Positions 1 through 8,121 of a DNA stretch of 64,000 bases are shown here, in pieces (position 1 is the first letter of the stretch; every line of letters begins with the position of its first letter). A program made the translations under genes and the position numbers. Origin of the DNA: Sphingopyxis macrogoltabida. GTDB lineage: Bacteria; Pseudomonadota; Alphaproteobacteria; Sphingomonadales; Sphingomonadaceae. Location: assembly GCF_001314325.1 (NCBI RefSeq), contig NZ_CP009429.1:496501-560500 (forward strand). The letters are read 5' to 3'. The notes below the pieces were generated by a model. That model saw nothing but the letters and a program-made list of their open reading frames with translations. It had not been told where the DNA came from and did no database searches.

Positions 1-1
1 C

Positions 2-889
2 GCGCTGCTCTATTTCATCTTCCCCGGCCGCCTGCTTGCGCTCGGCCGCTGGCTGCTGCGCAAGCGCGGCGGTACGGTGCAGAAAAGCGTGGCCGTAAAT
101 GGCCGCACCTGGCCCTATCTGGAGGGCGGCGATCCGGGCAAGCCGCTGCTCCTGCTCGTCCATGGCTTTTCGGGCGACAAGGATAACTGGTCGATGATCG
201 CGCCCTATCTGACGCGCGATTATCACGTCATCGCGCCCGACCTGCCCGGCTTCGGCGAGAATGAGCGCAATCCGGCGCTCGCCTATGACATCGAGGCGCA
301 GACGCGGCGACTGAAGGAGTTTTCCGACGCGCTCGGTCTCGTGCAGCCGCATATTGCGGGCAACAGCATGGGCGGGTGGATCGCGCTGCGCTATGCGCTC
401 GATTATCCGGATGCGCTGGCCAGCCTGATCCTGATCGACAATGCCGGGGTGCTCGGCGCGGACGAGAGCGACCTTCAGAAGCAGGCGGTCGAAGGGGAGG
501 ATAGTCCGCTCGTTCTCGCCAGCCTCGAGGATGCCGACCGGTTGGTGGCGATGGTCGTCCACAAGCCGCCCTTCATCCCGCAGCGGCTCAAACCCGCCCT
601 CTATGCCGACGGGCTGCGCTACCGCGACCAACTCGACACGATCTTCTGGATCATCGCCAACGAAGCGCGCGATCATCCGCTCAACGACCGGCTCGGCGAG
701 GTCAAGGTGCCGACATTGATCCTGTGGGGGCGCCATGACCGCATCATCGATGTGAGCTGCGTCCCGGTGCTCGAAGCGGGGATCGCGGGCAGCACGTCGC
801 ACATCATGGAGCATGTCGGCCATGTCCCGATGGTCGAGGACCCGAAGGGGACGGCGGAGGTGATGAAGGGCTTTCTTGCCAAGCTGTGA
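2..889 (+). CDS. Alpha/beta hydrolase, 5' end outside the window
   Basis: This is a serine hydrolase of the alpha/beta fold, similar in general layout to meta-cleavage-product hydrolases and small esterases. The frame is open to the left edge, and the upstream part encodes a hydrophobic stretch (ALLYFIFPGRLLALGRWLL) ending in basic residues, so the gene starts outside the window and the protein is probably anchored in the inner membrane. Counting from the GTG at 77, the oxyanion segment LLLVHGF lies near 25-31, the nucleophile elbow GNSMGG has Ser97, the acid is probably Asp221 (GRHDRIID) and the base His249 (HVGHVP). The catalytic triad is therefore complete. The substrate cannot be told from sequence. 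gpsA follows 40 bp downstream on the same strand. A soluble protein starting at the GTG is possible, but the membrane segment in the same frame argues against it. Confidence 0.85.
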   Translation, partial: ALLYFIFPGRLLALGRWLLRKRGGTVQKSVAVNGRTWPYLEGGDPGKPLLLLVHGFSGDKDNWSMIAPYLTRDYHVIAPDLPGFGENERNPALAYDIEAQTRRLKEFSDALGLVQPHIAGNSMGGWIALRYALDYPDALASLILIDNAGVLGADESDLQKQAVEGEDSPLVLASLEDADRLVAMVVHKPPFIPQRLKPALYADGLRYRDQLDTIFWIIANEARDHPLNDRLGEVKVPTLILWGRHDRIIDVSCVPVLEAGIAGSTSHIMEHVGHVPMVEDPKGTAEVMKGFLAKL

Positions 890-929
890 GAAGCGCGTCA
901 GTCTCTCCTCAAAATAGCGGGAGAGGTTC

Positions 930-1931
930 ATGCGGTTGAAAGTCGGGCTGCTCGGTGGGGGCAGTTGGGGAACGACGGTCGCGTCGGTGGTGTCGCGCAA
1001 TGCGCCGATCACGCTGTGGGCGCGCGATTCCGAAACCGTCGACGGCATCAACCGCGACAATGAGAACCGCAAATATCTACCCGGCATCAAGCTGCCGCTG
1101 GCCCTCAGCGCGACCGCCGATATGGGCGACGTCGTCGCGGGTGCCGATGTGCTGGTGATGGGCGTCCCCTCGCATAGCTTCCGCAGCGTATTGGAAGAGG
1201 CGAGGCTGCATTTGCGCCCGTGGGTGCCGGTAATCAGCCTGACCAAGGGGCTCGAACTCTCCTCGGGCAAGCGGATGACCGAGTTGATCGAGGAAGTGCT
1301 GCCCGGCCACCCCGTCGGCGTCCTCACCGGCCCCAATCTGGCGCGCGAGATCATGACCGGGCAGGCGGCGGCGAGCGTGCTGTCGATGGAGGACGAGATC
1401 GTCGTCCGCGCGCTGCAGCCGGTGTTCCATTCGGGGCTGTTCCGCGTCTACACCAACACCGACCTGCTCGGTTGCGAACTCGGCGGGGTGCTCAAGAATA
1501 TCATCGCGATCGCGGTCGGGATGGGCGACGGGCTGGGTGCGGGCGACAATACGCGCTCGGCGCTGATGACGCGCGGGCTGGCCGAGATCACCCGGCTCGG
1601 CGTCGCGATGGGCGGGCGGCCGGAGACCTTCGCGGGCCTTACCGGCATGGGCGATCTCATCGCGACCTGCACCAGCCCGCTGTCGCGCAACCGCCATGTT
1701 GGGGTCGAACTCGGCAAGGGGCGGCATATCGACGAAATCATCGCGGGCATGAACATGGTCGCCGAGGGGGTGAAAAGCGCTCCGACGGTGATCGCGCTCG
1801 CCGAAAAGCACGCTATTGCGATGCCGATTGCGCAGGATGTCTTCGATGTGACGCAGGGAAAACGGAGCGCGCAGGACGTGTTTCGCGGCCTGCTGCGCTC
1901 GGCGGTCGGCGACGAAGCGCACCCCGGCTGA
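930..1931 (+). CDS. gpsA: Glycerol-3-phosphate dehydrogenase [NAD(P)+]
   Basis: GpsA reduces dihydroxyacetone phosphate to sn-glycerol 3-phosphate in the cytosol and so supplies the backbone for phospholipid synthesis. The 333-residue length is normal for the family. The N-terminal Rossmann nucleotide-binding loop GGGSWG is at residues 9-14. The C-terminal helical domain holds the signature with the catalytic lysine (LKNIIAIAVGMGDGLG, Lys189), and a second conserved lysine lies in SLTKGLE near 106. The ATG has a purine-rich GGGAGAGG just upstream. The gene follows the hydrolase closely and may be co-transcribed with it. The family assignment is firm. Confidence 0.96.
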   Translation: MRLKVGLLGGGSWGTTVASVVSRNAPITLWARDSETVDGINRDNENRKYLPGIKLPLALSATADMGDVVAGADVLVMGVPSHSFRSVLEEARLHLRPWVPVISLTKGLELSSGKRMTELIEEVLPGHPVGVLTGPNLAREIMTGQAAASVLSMEDEIVVRALQPVFHSGLFRVYTNTDLLGCELGGVLKNIIAIAVGMGDGLGAGDNTRSALMTRGLAEITRLGVAMGGRPETFAGLTGMGDLIATCTSPLSRNRHVGVELGKGRHIDEIIAGMNMVAEGVKSAPTVIALAEKHAIAMPIAQDVFDVTQGKRSAQDVFRGLLRSAVGDEAHPG

Positions 1932-2057
1932 GGCTATTTCGGACGATTCCGCCACCAGCCGTGCCGATTCATCGGCCAGCCGGGAAGAAAATCGCCCGCT
2001 GCTTCGTTTTCTCCTGTGACGCTCCGCTGCGGTGGAGCGCAAATCAGGAGTTGGACA

Positions 2058-2396
2058 ATGAAAAAGTGGACCACCCTTGCCGTTCTGATGGCTCTCCCCG
2101 CCAGCGTCGCCGTTGCGGCCGTGCCCTATGGCTCGATGCCGCCGGGGTTCGAGGCGCCGCACATCCGCACCGCCCCGATTGCGGGCGTCGTCAACCAGTA
2201 TTGGTATAATTACAAGGCCGACATTCTGGAGGCGGAGAAGGAGCTGACCAGCGACCTTCGCCACGCCACCGACCGCGAGGATCGCTGGGACGCGTGGGAT
2301 GAATGGGAGACCGAGGTGGTCGACGCCGACAAGGATTATGTGAAGGAAATGCGCAAGAAGGGCTATCGCAGCGGCCGCGTCACGGTCGGCGGCTAA
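2058..2396 (+). CDS. Small exported protein of unknown function
   Basis: This 112-residue protein starts with a Sec signal peptide: MKKW, a hydrophobic core (TLAVLMALPASVAVAA) and a likely cut near residue 21. The mature part is rich in charged residues and aromatics (RWDAWDEWETEVVDADKDYV), suggesting a helical periplasmic protein. The ATG at 2058 is chosen over the in-frame upstream start because it has a strong AGGAG eight bases before it and gives a proper signal peptide. A small hairpin (2021-2038, stem GCTCC/GGAGC) lies just before the ribosome site. I do not recognise the family. A hairpin terminator follows, so the gene is probably a monocistron or the end of the gpsA transcript. Confidence 0.75.
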   Translation: MKKWTTLAVLMALPASVAVAAVPYGSMPPGFEAPHIRTAPIAGVVNQYWYNYKADILEAEKELTSDLRHATDREDRWDAWDEWETEVVDADKDYVKEMRKKGYRSGRVTVGG

Positions 2397-2410
2397 GCCT
2401 TCGACGCTTG

Positions 2411-2470
2411 CCCGGACCTTGCTCCGGGTCGCAGGGAAGGGCGGGCGTGATCGGGCGCCCGCCCTTCTTT
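2411..2470. terminator. Hairpin terminator between convergent genes
   Basis: The main hairpin is a perfect 11-bp stem (AAGGGCGGGCG at 2437-2447 with CGCCCGCCCTT at 2456-2466) and an eight-base loop, followed on the plus strand by CTTT. A smaller stem (CCCGGA at 2411-2416 with TCCGGG at 2423-2428) precedes it. It separates the exported-protein gene (plus) from the acyl-CoA operon (minus) and probably stops transcription in the plus direction and perhaps both ways. Confidence 0.75.
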
Positions 2471-2472
2471 GC

Positions 2473-3627
2473 TCAATAGCTCCGCGGCATCCCCAGCACA
2501 TGTTCAGCAACGTAGGACAGGATCATGTTCGTGCTTATCGGCGCGACCTGATAGAGGCGCGTTTCGCGGAATTTTCTCTCGATGTCATATTCGGCGGCGA
2601 AGCCGAAGCCGCCGTGGGTCTGGATGCACGCCTCGCCGGCCGCCCAGCTTGCTTCGGCCGCCAGCATTTTTGCCATATTCGCCTCGGCGCCGGCGTTTTC
2701 GCCCGCTTCATATTTGGCGATGCCGTCGTGGACGAGCAGTTCGGCGGCGCGCATCTGCGCATAGGCGCGGGCGATCGGGAATTGCACGCCCTGGTTCTGC
2801 CCGATCGGGCGCCCGAACAGCACGCGTTCCTTCGCGTAGCTCGATGCCTTCTCGATGAACCACTTCGCATCGCCGATGCATTCGGCGGCGATCAGTAGCC
2901 GTTCGGCGTTCATGCCCGACAATATGTAGCGGAAACCCTTGCCCTCTTCGCCGATCAAGTTGGCGGCAGGGATGCGCATATTGTCGAAGAAGATTTCGGT
3001 CGTCGCATGGTTCATCATCGTGTCGATCGGCCGGATCGACAGCGTGCCCGCGGCGAGCGCTTCCTTCATGTCGACAAGGAAGACCGACAGGCCTTCGGTG
3101 CGGCTGGCCGCCTGATCGCGCGGCGTCGTGCGCGCGAGCAGGATCATCAGGTCGCTATGCTCGGCACGGCTGGTCCACAGCTTCTGTCCGTTGACGACAT
3201 ATTCGTCGCCGTCCTTCTTCGCGACGGTTTTCAGGCTCAGCGTGTCGGTGCCGCTCGTCGGTTCGGTGACCCCGAACGCCTGCAGGCGGAGTTCGCCGGT
3301 CGCGACCTTGGGAAGATAGCGCGCCTTCTGCTCCTCCGACCCGTGGCGCAGCACGGTGCCCATCACATACATTTGCGCGTGCACCGCGCCGCCGTTGCAG
3401 CCTTGGCGCTGGATTTCCTCGAGGATCGCCGCCGCTGCCGACAGCGGCAGGCCGGCGCCGCCATATTCCTCTGGGATCAGCGCGGCGAGATAGCCCGCCT
3501 CGCCGAGCGCGGCGACGAACTCGCTCGGATATTCGCGGACCTTGTCCTTGGCCTGCCAATAGGGGCCGGGGAAGGCGGCGCAGAGCTTGGCGACCTCTTC
3601 GCGGATGGCGGTGTAATCGTGGCTCAT
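2473..3627 (-). CDS. Acyl-CoA dehydrogenase family protein
   Basis: This 384-residue flavoprotein should introduce a 2,3-double bond into an acyl-CoA, passing electrons to ETF. Family features include the FAD/substrate segment (FGVTEPTSGTD near 125-135), the middle beta-domain and the C-terminal helical bundle with RVLFGRPIGQNQGVQFPIA and THGGFGFAAEYDIERKFRE. The usual SCAD/MCAD catalytic Glu of the YEGT motif is absent (LYQVAPIST instead), but NAERLLIA matches the position used by isovaleryl-CoA and long-chain dehydrogenases, so the enzyme is probably active with a branched or bulky substrate (inference). The ATG at 3627 overlaps the thiolase stop by four bases (ATGA), which fixes the start. 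It is the last gene of a five-gene minus-strand operon. Confidence 0.92.
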   Translation of the reverse strand: MSHDYTAIREEVAKLCAAFPGPYWQAKDKVREYPSEFVAALGEAGYLAALIPEEYGGAGLPLSAAAAILEEIQRQGCNGGAVHAQMYVMGTVLRHGSEEQKARYLPKVATGELRLQAFGVTEPTSGTDTLSLKTVAKKDGDEYVVNGQKLWTSRAEHSDLMILLARTTPRDQAASRTEGLSVFLVDMKEALAAGTLSIRPIDTMMNHATTEIFFDNMRIPAANLIGEEGKGFRYILSGMNAERLLIAAECIGDAKWFIEKASSYAKERVLFGRPIGQNQGVQFPIARAYAQMRAAELLVHDGIAKYEAGENAGAEANMAKMLAAEASWAAGEACIQTHGGFGFAAEYDIERKFRETRLYQVAPISTNMILSYVAEHVLGMPRSY

Positions 3628-4829
3628 GCGTCGGCGCGCCCGATGATCGCGATCGATGAGACATTCTGGTTCGGCATGCCGCCGAGGTTGTGGCTGAGCG
3701 CGAAGACCGGATTGTCTTGCCGCTGTCGTTCGCCGGCGCGGCCGAGAAGCTGGAGATAATTTTCGTAGATCATCCGGAGGCCCGACGCGCCGATCGGATG
3801 GCCGAAGCATTTGAGCCCGCCGTCGATCTGGCACGGGATCTGCCCGTCGGCGTCGAAGAAGCCGTCGAGTACATCGCGCCAGCCCTGACCTTCCTTCGAG
3901 ATATGAATATCCTCCATCGTCACCAGTTCGGTGACCGAGAAACAGTCGTGAACCTCGATCAGGCTGAGTTGCGACCGCGGATCGGTGATCCCCGCCTCGT
4001 CATAGGCCTTGGTCGCGGCGACGCGCGTCGTGTGGAAATAGCTGCCGTTCCATCCCGACGCCTGCATCTCCCAGCCGTTCGAGGTCGCGAGCTGGAGCGC
4101 TTTCACCGTCACGATGTCGGTCTTGCCGAGACTGCGGGCGATTTCGGGGGTGGTGACGATCGCGCAGGCGGCGCCGTCGCTGACCCCGCAGCAATCGAAG
4201 AGGCCGAGGGGTTCGGCGATCATTGGCGCGTTCAGCACCTGATCCATCGTCACCGCCTTTTGCAGATGCGCTTTCGGATTCTTCGCGCCGTTCGCATGGC
4301 TCTTGACCGAGACATGCGCCATCGCGCGCTTGAGGTCGTCCTTGCCGACGCCGTGGACGCCGCGGTACGCGCTCGCGAGCTGGGCGAAATTGCCCGGCGC
4401 CGATCCGGTGATGCCGATCATGTCGTGCGTCGTGCCGCGGGTACGAACGGGCAGGCCGCCATAGCCGGTGTCCTTGAGCTTCTCCGCGCCCATCGCCAGC
4501 GCGATGTCGCACGCGCCCGAGGCGACGGCATAGACCGCGCCGCGAAAGCTTTCGGTGCCGCTGGCGCAATAATTTTCGACCTTGGTCACGCCGATGTCGG
4601 GCAGCCGCAGCGCGACCGCGAGCGGGATGCCGCTCGGCCCGATATTCTGCGCGTCGAACGCGGCACCCAGCCAGGCGGCGTCGATCTGGCTCGTCTCGAT
4701 CCCGGCGTCGGCCATCGCCTCTTCATAGGCCTCGAGCATGAGCTGGTCTTCGTCCTTGTCCCAGCGTTCGCCGAACTTGGCACAACCCATGCCCAATATG
4801 GCGACCTTGTCGCGGATACCCTTGGCCAT
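3624..4829 (-). CDS. SCP2-type thiolase / acetyl-CoA acetyltransferase-like protein
   Basis: This 401-residue protein belongs to the thiolase superfamily, in the lipid-transfer (SCP2-thiolase) branch that includes both beta-ketothiolases and the retro-aldolases of steroid side-chain breakdown. The nucleophile Cys88 lies in ENYCASG, HDCF is at about 294-297, and the C-terminal GHPIGASG has its His near 344. All thiolase catalytic positions are thus present. The start at 4829 has AGGAG in front and gives the typical N-terminus (DKVAILGMGCAKFGERW). It follows the HMGS-like/OB-fold gene by 13 bp and overlaps the acyl-CoA dehydrogenase gene. In archaea and actinobacteria, thiolases of this branch work with an OB-fold (DUF35) partner; here that domain is in the neighbouring fusion. 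Thiolysis is more likely than retro-aldol cleavage because the Cys is kept. Confidence 0.9.
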   Translation of the reverse strand: MAKGIRDKVAILGMGCAKFGERWDKDEDQLMLEAYEEAMADAGIETSQIDAAWLGAAFDAQNIGPSGIPLAVALRLPDIGVTKVENYCASGTESFRGAVYAVASGACDIALAMGAEKLKDTGYGGLPVRTRGTTHDMIGITGSAPGNFAQLASAYRGVHGVGKDDLKRAMAHVSVKSHANGAKNPKAHLQKAVTMDQVLNAPMIAEPLGLFDCCGVSDGAACAIVTTPEIARSLGKTDIVTVKALQLATSNGWEMQASGWNGSYFHTTRVAATKAYDEAGITDPRSQLSLIEVHDCFSVTELVTMEDIHISKEGQGWRDVLDGFFDADGQIPCQIDGGLKCFGHPIGASGLRMIYENYLQLLGRAGERQRQDNPVFALSHNLGGMPNQNVSSIAIIGRADA

Positions 4830-4842
4830 CTGTCGTCTCCTC

Positions 4843-6282
4843 TCAGAAAGCCGGCGCGGCTTTCCAGAAATAGCGGCGGAAACCGCGGTTCTCGTCATAG
4901 GCCTTGATGCGGAACATCATGCGCAGATCGGCGCCGACGTCGAGCGCATCGCCCGCGAAATCGGTGAATTCGGTCATCATCCGCCCGCCGCCGACGAAAT
5001 CGATATTGCCGTAATAGCTTGGCGGATCGGGCGAGTAAGTGAGCGCGTCGGCGGTCCAGGTCATCACCTTGGCGGGCACCTCGGCGAGCGGATAATCCTC
5101 CTGCGTGCCGACCGCATGGTCGTTGGCATTGACGCTGACCTCGCTCTTCGGGAACTGCACCGTCCCCGTCTTGGTGCAGCGCCCGCCGACGAGCCCGAGC
5201 ACCGCCTTGCGGTTGCGCCATAGCGCGGTGAGCGCGGTCTTGCTGTCGTGCTCGGCGCGCATCCCGCGGTCGAGCGGCAGCAGCCCGCGGTGGAAGAGAT
5301 ATTTGGCGTAATTGCTCGATTCGATCCGCCGCGCGAGCCAGCCCGACAGGCCGATCCGCGGCTTCACCGACCCGATCGCACCGGTGACTTCGAACAGCAG
5401 CAGGTCGCAGCCCTGGCCGAAACTCGCGAGCAGGATGCGCTCGCCCGCCTTCGCCTTTTCGAGCGCCGCGGTGAACATCACCAGCGCATGCGCCGCGCCG
5501 GCATGGCCCAAGTTTGCGCCGAGCGTATCGGCGACCGCGCCTTCGCCGATCCCCGCTTTCTTCGCGAGCATCTCTGGCACGCCCTTGACCGCGACGGAAA
5601 CGAGGAAATGGTCGATTGCAGCGCCCTCGATACCGGCCTTTTTCAGAAGCGCCGCGATCGCGGGGTTCATGATCCGGGCAAAGCCCTCGTCACGTACCCA
5701 GCGCGCCTCCCAGTCATAATCATGCGCTTCGCCGGCCTCGCGGAAGTGGTCGACGAAATCCATCGTCACGCTGTGGCTCGCGACGAGCGTCGCGATTGGC
5801 GTGCCGGTGCCGACGAGCACCGCCGCGGCAGCATCGCCGCTCGTCATCTCGCGCTCGGATGCGGGCTTGGGCGTCGTGAGGTCGGCGGCTGCGACCAGCG
5901 TGGTTTCATGTCCGCCCAGCGCCGCGAGCAGCGCCGAGGTCGCGGCGCGCTGCGATCCCGCGACGTCGAGCGCGCCGACCGCGTCGGGCAGGTTCAGCGC
6001 TTCCTTGACGATGCCGGCATTCTGGCGGTCGGCGAACGGGAGCGTGGTCGAGGCGATGGCGACGCGCTGGACGGTCGCGCGATCCAAGCCTTCGAGCGCA
6101 TCGCGCGCGGCTTCGACCGCCATGGTGACGCTGTCCTCGTCCCAGTTGGCGACCGCTTTCTCGCCCTTGGCGAGGCCGCGCAGGCCGCCGGCGAACCAGC
6201 CGTTCGTTGCGTGAATACTGCTGCGCTGCAGCCGCGTGATCGGCACATAGGCGCCGAACGCCAGGATTCCGAAATCGCTCAT
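4843..6282 (-). CDS. HMG-CoA-synthase-like / OB-fold (DUF35) fusion protein
   Basis: The 479-residue protein joins a thiolase-fold, HMG-CoA-synthase-like domain (about 1-310) to a C-terminal OB-fold nucleic-acid-independent DUF35-type domain (about 345-475). The segment that carries the catalytic Cys in HMG-CoA synthase reads DVAGSQRAATSAL here, so by eye Gln111 (or Ser110) replaces Cys. The FHVPF-type segment with the catalytic His reads FLVSVAVKG (226-234), so the His also seems lost, although the Lys remains. The zinc-ribbon linker before the OB fold keeps only one Cys (GGRCTKTGTVQFP, near 369). It sits directly upstream of the SCP2-type thiolase. I infer either a non-condensing altered enzyme or a scaffold that supplies the OB-fold partner for the thiolase. 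The alignment of active-site positions was made by eye. Confidence 0.82.
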   Translation of the reverse strand: MSDFGILAFGAYVPITRLQRSSIHATNGWFAGGLRGLAKGEKAVANWDEDSVTMAVEAARDALEGLDRATVQRVAIASTTLPFADRQNAGIVKEALNLPDAVGALDVAGSQRAATSALLAALGGHETTLVAAADLTTPKPASEREMTSGDAAAAVLVGTGTPIATLVASHSVTMDFVDHFREAGEAHDYDWEARWVRDEGFARIMNPAIAALLKKAGIEGAAIDHFLVSVAVKGVPEMLAKKAGIGEGAVADTLGANLGHAGAAHALVMFTAALEKAKAGERILLASFGQGCDLLLFEVTGAIGSVKPRIGLSGWLARRIESSNYAKYLFHRGLLPLDRGMRAEHDSKTALTALWRNRKAVLGLVGGRCTKTGTVQFPKSEVSVNANDHAVGTQEDYPLAEVPAKVMTWTADALTYSPDPPSYYGNIDFVGGGRMMTEFTDFAGDALDVGADLRMMFRIKAYDENRGFRRYFWKAAPAF

Positions 6283-7115
6283 GCCGTCTCCGCATAGCCG
6301 TTGGTGAAGACAATCTTGTCGCGCTCGACCACGCGGGCGCGGAAGGCGAGCTTGCCACCCTCTTCGTCCCAGATCGAGGTCTCGATCGTTTCGCCGGGAT
6401 AGACCGGCGCCGAAAAGCGGCCGTCGATCCGCTTGAGGCGCGCGGGATCATTGCCGCAGCGCGCGGCGAGCAGCGCCCGCCCGATCACGCCATAGGTCGC
6501 GAGCCCGTGCAGGATCGGCGCTTCGAAGCCGCCCGCCCTGGCGACATCGGGGTCGATGTGCAGCGGGTTGAGGTCGCCCGACAGGCGATAGATTTGCGCC
6601 AGATTGGTGGCGGTGGTCAGCGTCACCGCATCGTCGGGCGCGCGGTCGGGGATGGTGTGCGGCACCGGTGCGCCTTCGGCCGAACCGCCGAAGCCGCCGT
6701 CGCCGCGCAGGAAGGTCATCGAGCGCGAGGTCGCGAGATGCGTGCCTGCCCCGTCGTGGATCTCGCGCGTCACCATCGCGAGCGCGCCCTTGTCGGCGCC
6801 CTTGTCGTACAGCGCCTCGATCACCGTCGATCCGACGACCTCGCCTTCAACGGGCAGCGGCGCGTGGAGGATCGTCGACTGCTCGCCGTGCAATATCTTC
6901 TGCCAGTTCGCGCCGAGCGCCGGGTCGCGCCAGATGAAGCCCGGATAGCCCAATGTCACCGCCATCGTCGGCAGCGCCTTCAGCCGCTCCTCGAACAGGA
7001 AATCAAGCTCGGTCGCCCCGACGCCGAGCGCGTAAAGGATCGTATCGCGCGGCGTGAGCACCTGCCGCGTGACGATCGGCGGCATCGAAAGGAGGTAGTC
7101 GGGGTCGATCGCCAT
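6279..7115 (-). CDS. MaoC-family 2-enoyl-CoA hydratase
   Basis: This 278-residue protein is a double hot-dog enoyl-CoA hydratase 2 that adds water to a trans-2-enoyl-CoA to give the (R)-3-hydroxyacyl-CoA. The C-terminal hot dog holds the hydratase-2 motif YRLSGDLNPLHIDP (176-189, catalytic Asp181 and His186), followed by GGFEAPILHGLATYG. The length and domain pattern match peroxisomal-type MFE-2 hydratase domains. The stop overlaps the start of the downstream HMGS-like gene by four bases, and the SDR gene stop shares a base with its start, so the operon is tightly coupled. The (R)-hydroxyacyl-CoA would be the substrate for the upstream SDR. Confidence 0.92.
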   Translation of the reverse strand: MAIDPDYLLSMPPIVTRQVLTPRDTILYALGVGATELDFLFEERLKALPTMAVTLGYPGFIWRDPALGANWQKILHGEQSTILHAPLPVEGEVVGSTVIEALYDKGADKGALAMVTREIHDGAGTHLATSRSMTFLRGDGGFGGSAEGAPVPHTIPDRAPDDAVTLTTATNLAQIYRLSGDLNPLHIDPDVARAGGFEAPILHGLATYGVIGRALLAARCGNDPARLKRIDGRFSAPVYPGETIETSIWDEEGGKLAFRARVVERDKIVFTNGYAETA

Positions 7116-8032
7116 CAGATGGGATCGTAGCCGAAGACGTCCCCCGAACGCTCCGCCGGATTGGCGAAACTGCCGCGGAACGCCGGGAGCATCTCGTCGG
7201 CGATCGCCTGCGCGGTCCAGCCCTCATTCTTCTGCATCGAGCGGATCGGGCGCGGTTTCGAGAAAAGGAATATCTCGTTCTTGCGCACGCCGAACACCTG
7301 GTTCGACACTTCCTGCGACGCATCGCTCGCGAGGAAGGCGACGAGCGGCGCGATCTTGTCGGCGGTCATCGTCTTCATCCGCTCGATGCGCAACGCCTCG
7401 GCCTCGTTGGTCGCGGGGATCGTCGCGATCAGCCGGCTCCACGCGAAGGGGGCGATGCAGTTCGAGCGCACCCCGGCGCGCGCCATGTCGAGCGCGATCG
7501 ACTGGGACAGCCCGACGATGCCGAGCTTCGCCGCCGAATAATTGGCCTGGCCGAAATTGCCGATCAGCCCGCTGGTCGAGGTGAAGTGGATGAAGCTGCC
7601 CGACTGCTGGTCGCGGAAATAGGGCGTCGCCGCCTTCGACACATTGAAGCAGCCGTTCAAGTGAACGTCGATCACCGCGTTCCAATCCTCATGGCTCATC
7701 TTGTGCCAGATGCGGTCGCGCAGGATGCCGGCATTGTTCACCACCGCGTCGATGCGGCCGAAGGCTTGCACCGCATCCTCGACGATGCTTGCCGCGCCCT
7801 TGGGGTCGGCGACGCTGGCGCCGTTCGCCAGCGCCTTGCCGCCGGCCGCCTTGATGTCGTTTACCGTTTCCTGCGCGGGGGAGAGGTCGGCGCCTTCGCC
7901 CTCGGCGCTGCCGCCCAGATCGTTGACCACGACCGCCGCGCCTTCCTTTGCGCAGAGCAGGGCGATCTCGCGTCCGACCCCGCGCCCTGCGCCGGTCACC
8001 GCCACCACTTTGCCGCCCAGCATCCCGCCCAT
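7115..8032 (-). CDS. SDR family 3-hydroxyacyl-CoA dehydrogenase-like protein
   Basis: This 305-residue short-chain dehydrogenase has the cofactor loop TGAGRGVG (13-20), NNAG (99-102), a Ser in FTSTSG and the catalytic Tyr165 and Lys169 (YSAAK). A C-terminal extension beyond the normal 250 residues resembles the dehydrogenase unit of MFE-2/17-beta-HSD4, which oxidises (R)-3-hydroxyacyl-CoA. This fits the MaoC hydratase next to it (inference). The ATG at 8032 is chosen because GGAGG lies five bases upstream; an ATG four codons earlier is possible. It is the first gene of the acyl-CoA operon and diverges from an IclR regulator. Confidence 0.9.
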   Translation of the reverse strand: MGGMLGGKVVAVTGAGRGVGREIALLCAKEGAAVVVNDLGGSAEGEGADLSPAQETVNDIKAAGGKALANGASVADPKGAASIVEDAVQAFGRIDAVVNNAGILRDRIWHKMSHEDWNAVIDVHLNGCFNVSKAATPYFRDQQSGSFIHFTSTSGLIGNFGQANYSAAKLGIVGLSQSIALDMARAGVRSNCIAPFAWSRLIATIPATNEAEALRIERMKTMTADKIAPLVAFLASDASQEVSNQVFGVRKNEIFLFSKPRPIRSMQKNEGWTAQAIADEMLPAFRGSFANPAERSGDVFGYDPI

Positions 8033-8080
8033 CGCATCCTCCATTCCATCGGTTCGAAATCGGCTAGTTGAGTCGGTCGA

Positions 8081-8113
8081 TATATTCAATATAAAGAATT
8101 GTGTTTTCACAAT
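8081..8113. promoter_or_regulatory. Two palindromes in the IclR/acyl-CoA operon divergent promoter
   Basis: The 89-bp gap between the SDR and IclR starts is AT-rich compared with its surroundings and holds two perfect palindromes: TATATTCAATATA (8081-8093) and ATTGTGTTTTCACAAT (8098-8113, six-base arms, four-base spacer). The second ends eight bases before the IclR start codon. IclR proteins usually bind palindromes of about 14-18 bp in divergent promoters, so either is a good operator candidate for autoregulation and operon control. Confidence 0.55.
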
Positions 8114-8121
8114 GAAGAAAA

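Noticed and set aside
1077..2510. Long minus-strand open frame opposite gpsA and the small exported gene
   Set aside because: It runs antisense to a certain gpsA, has Arg/Ala/His-rich composition typical of GC-rich shadow frames and shows no domain.
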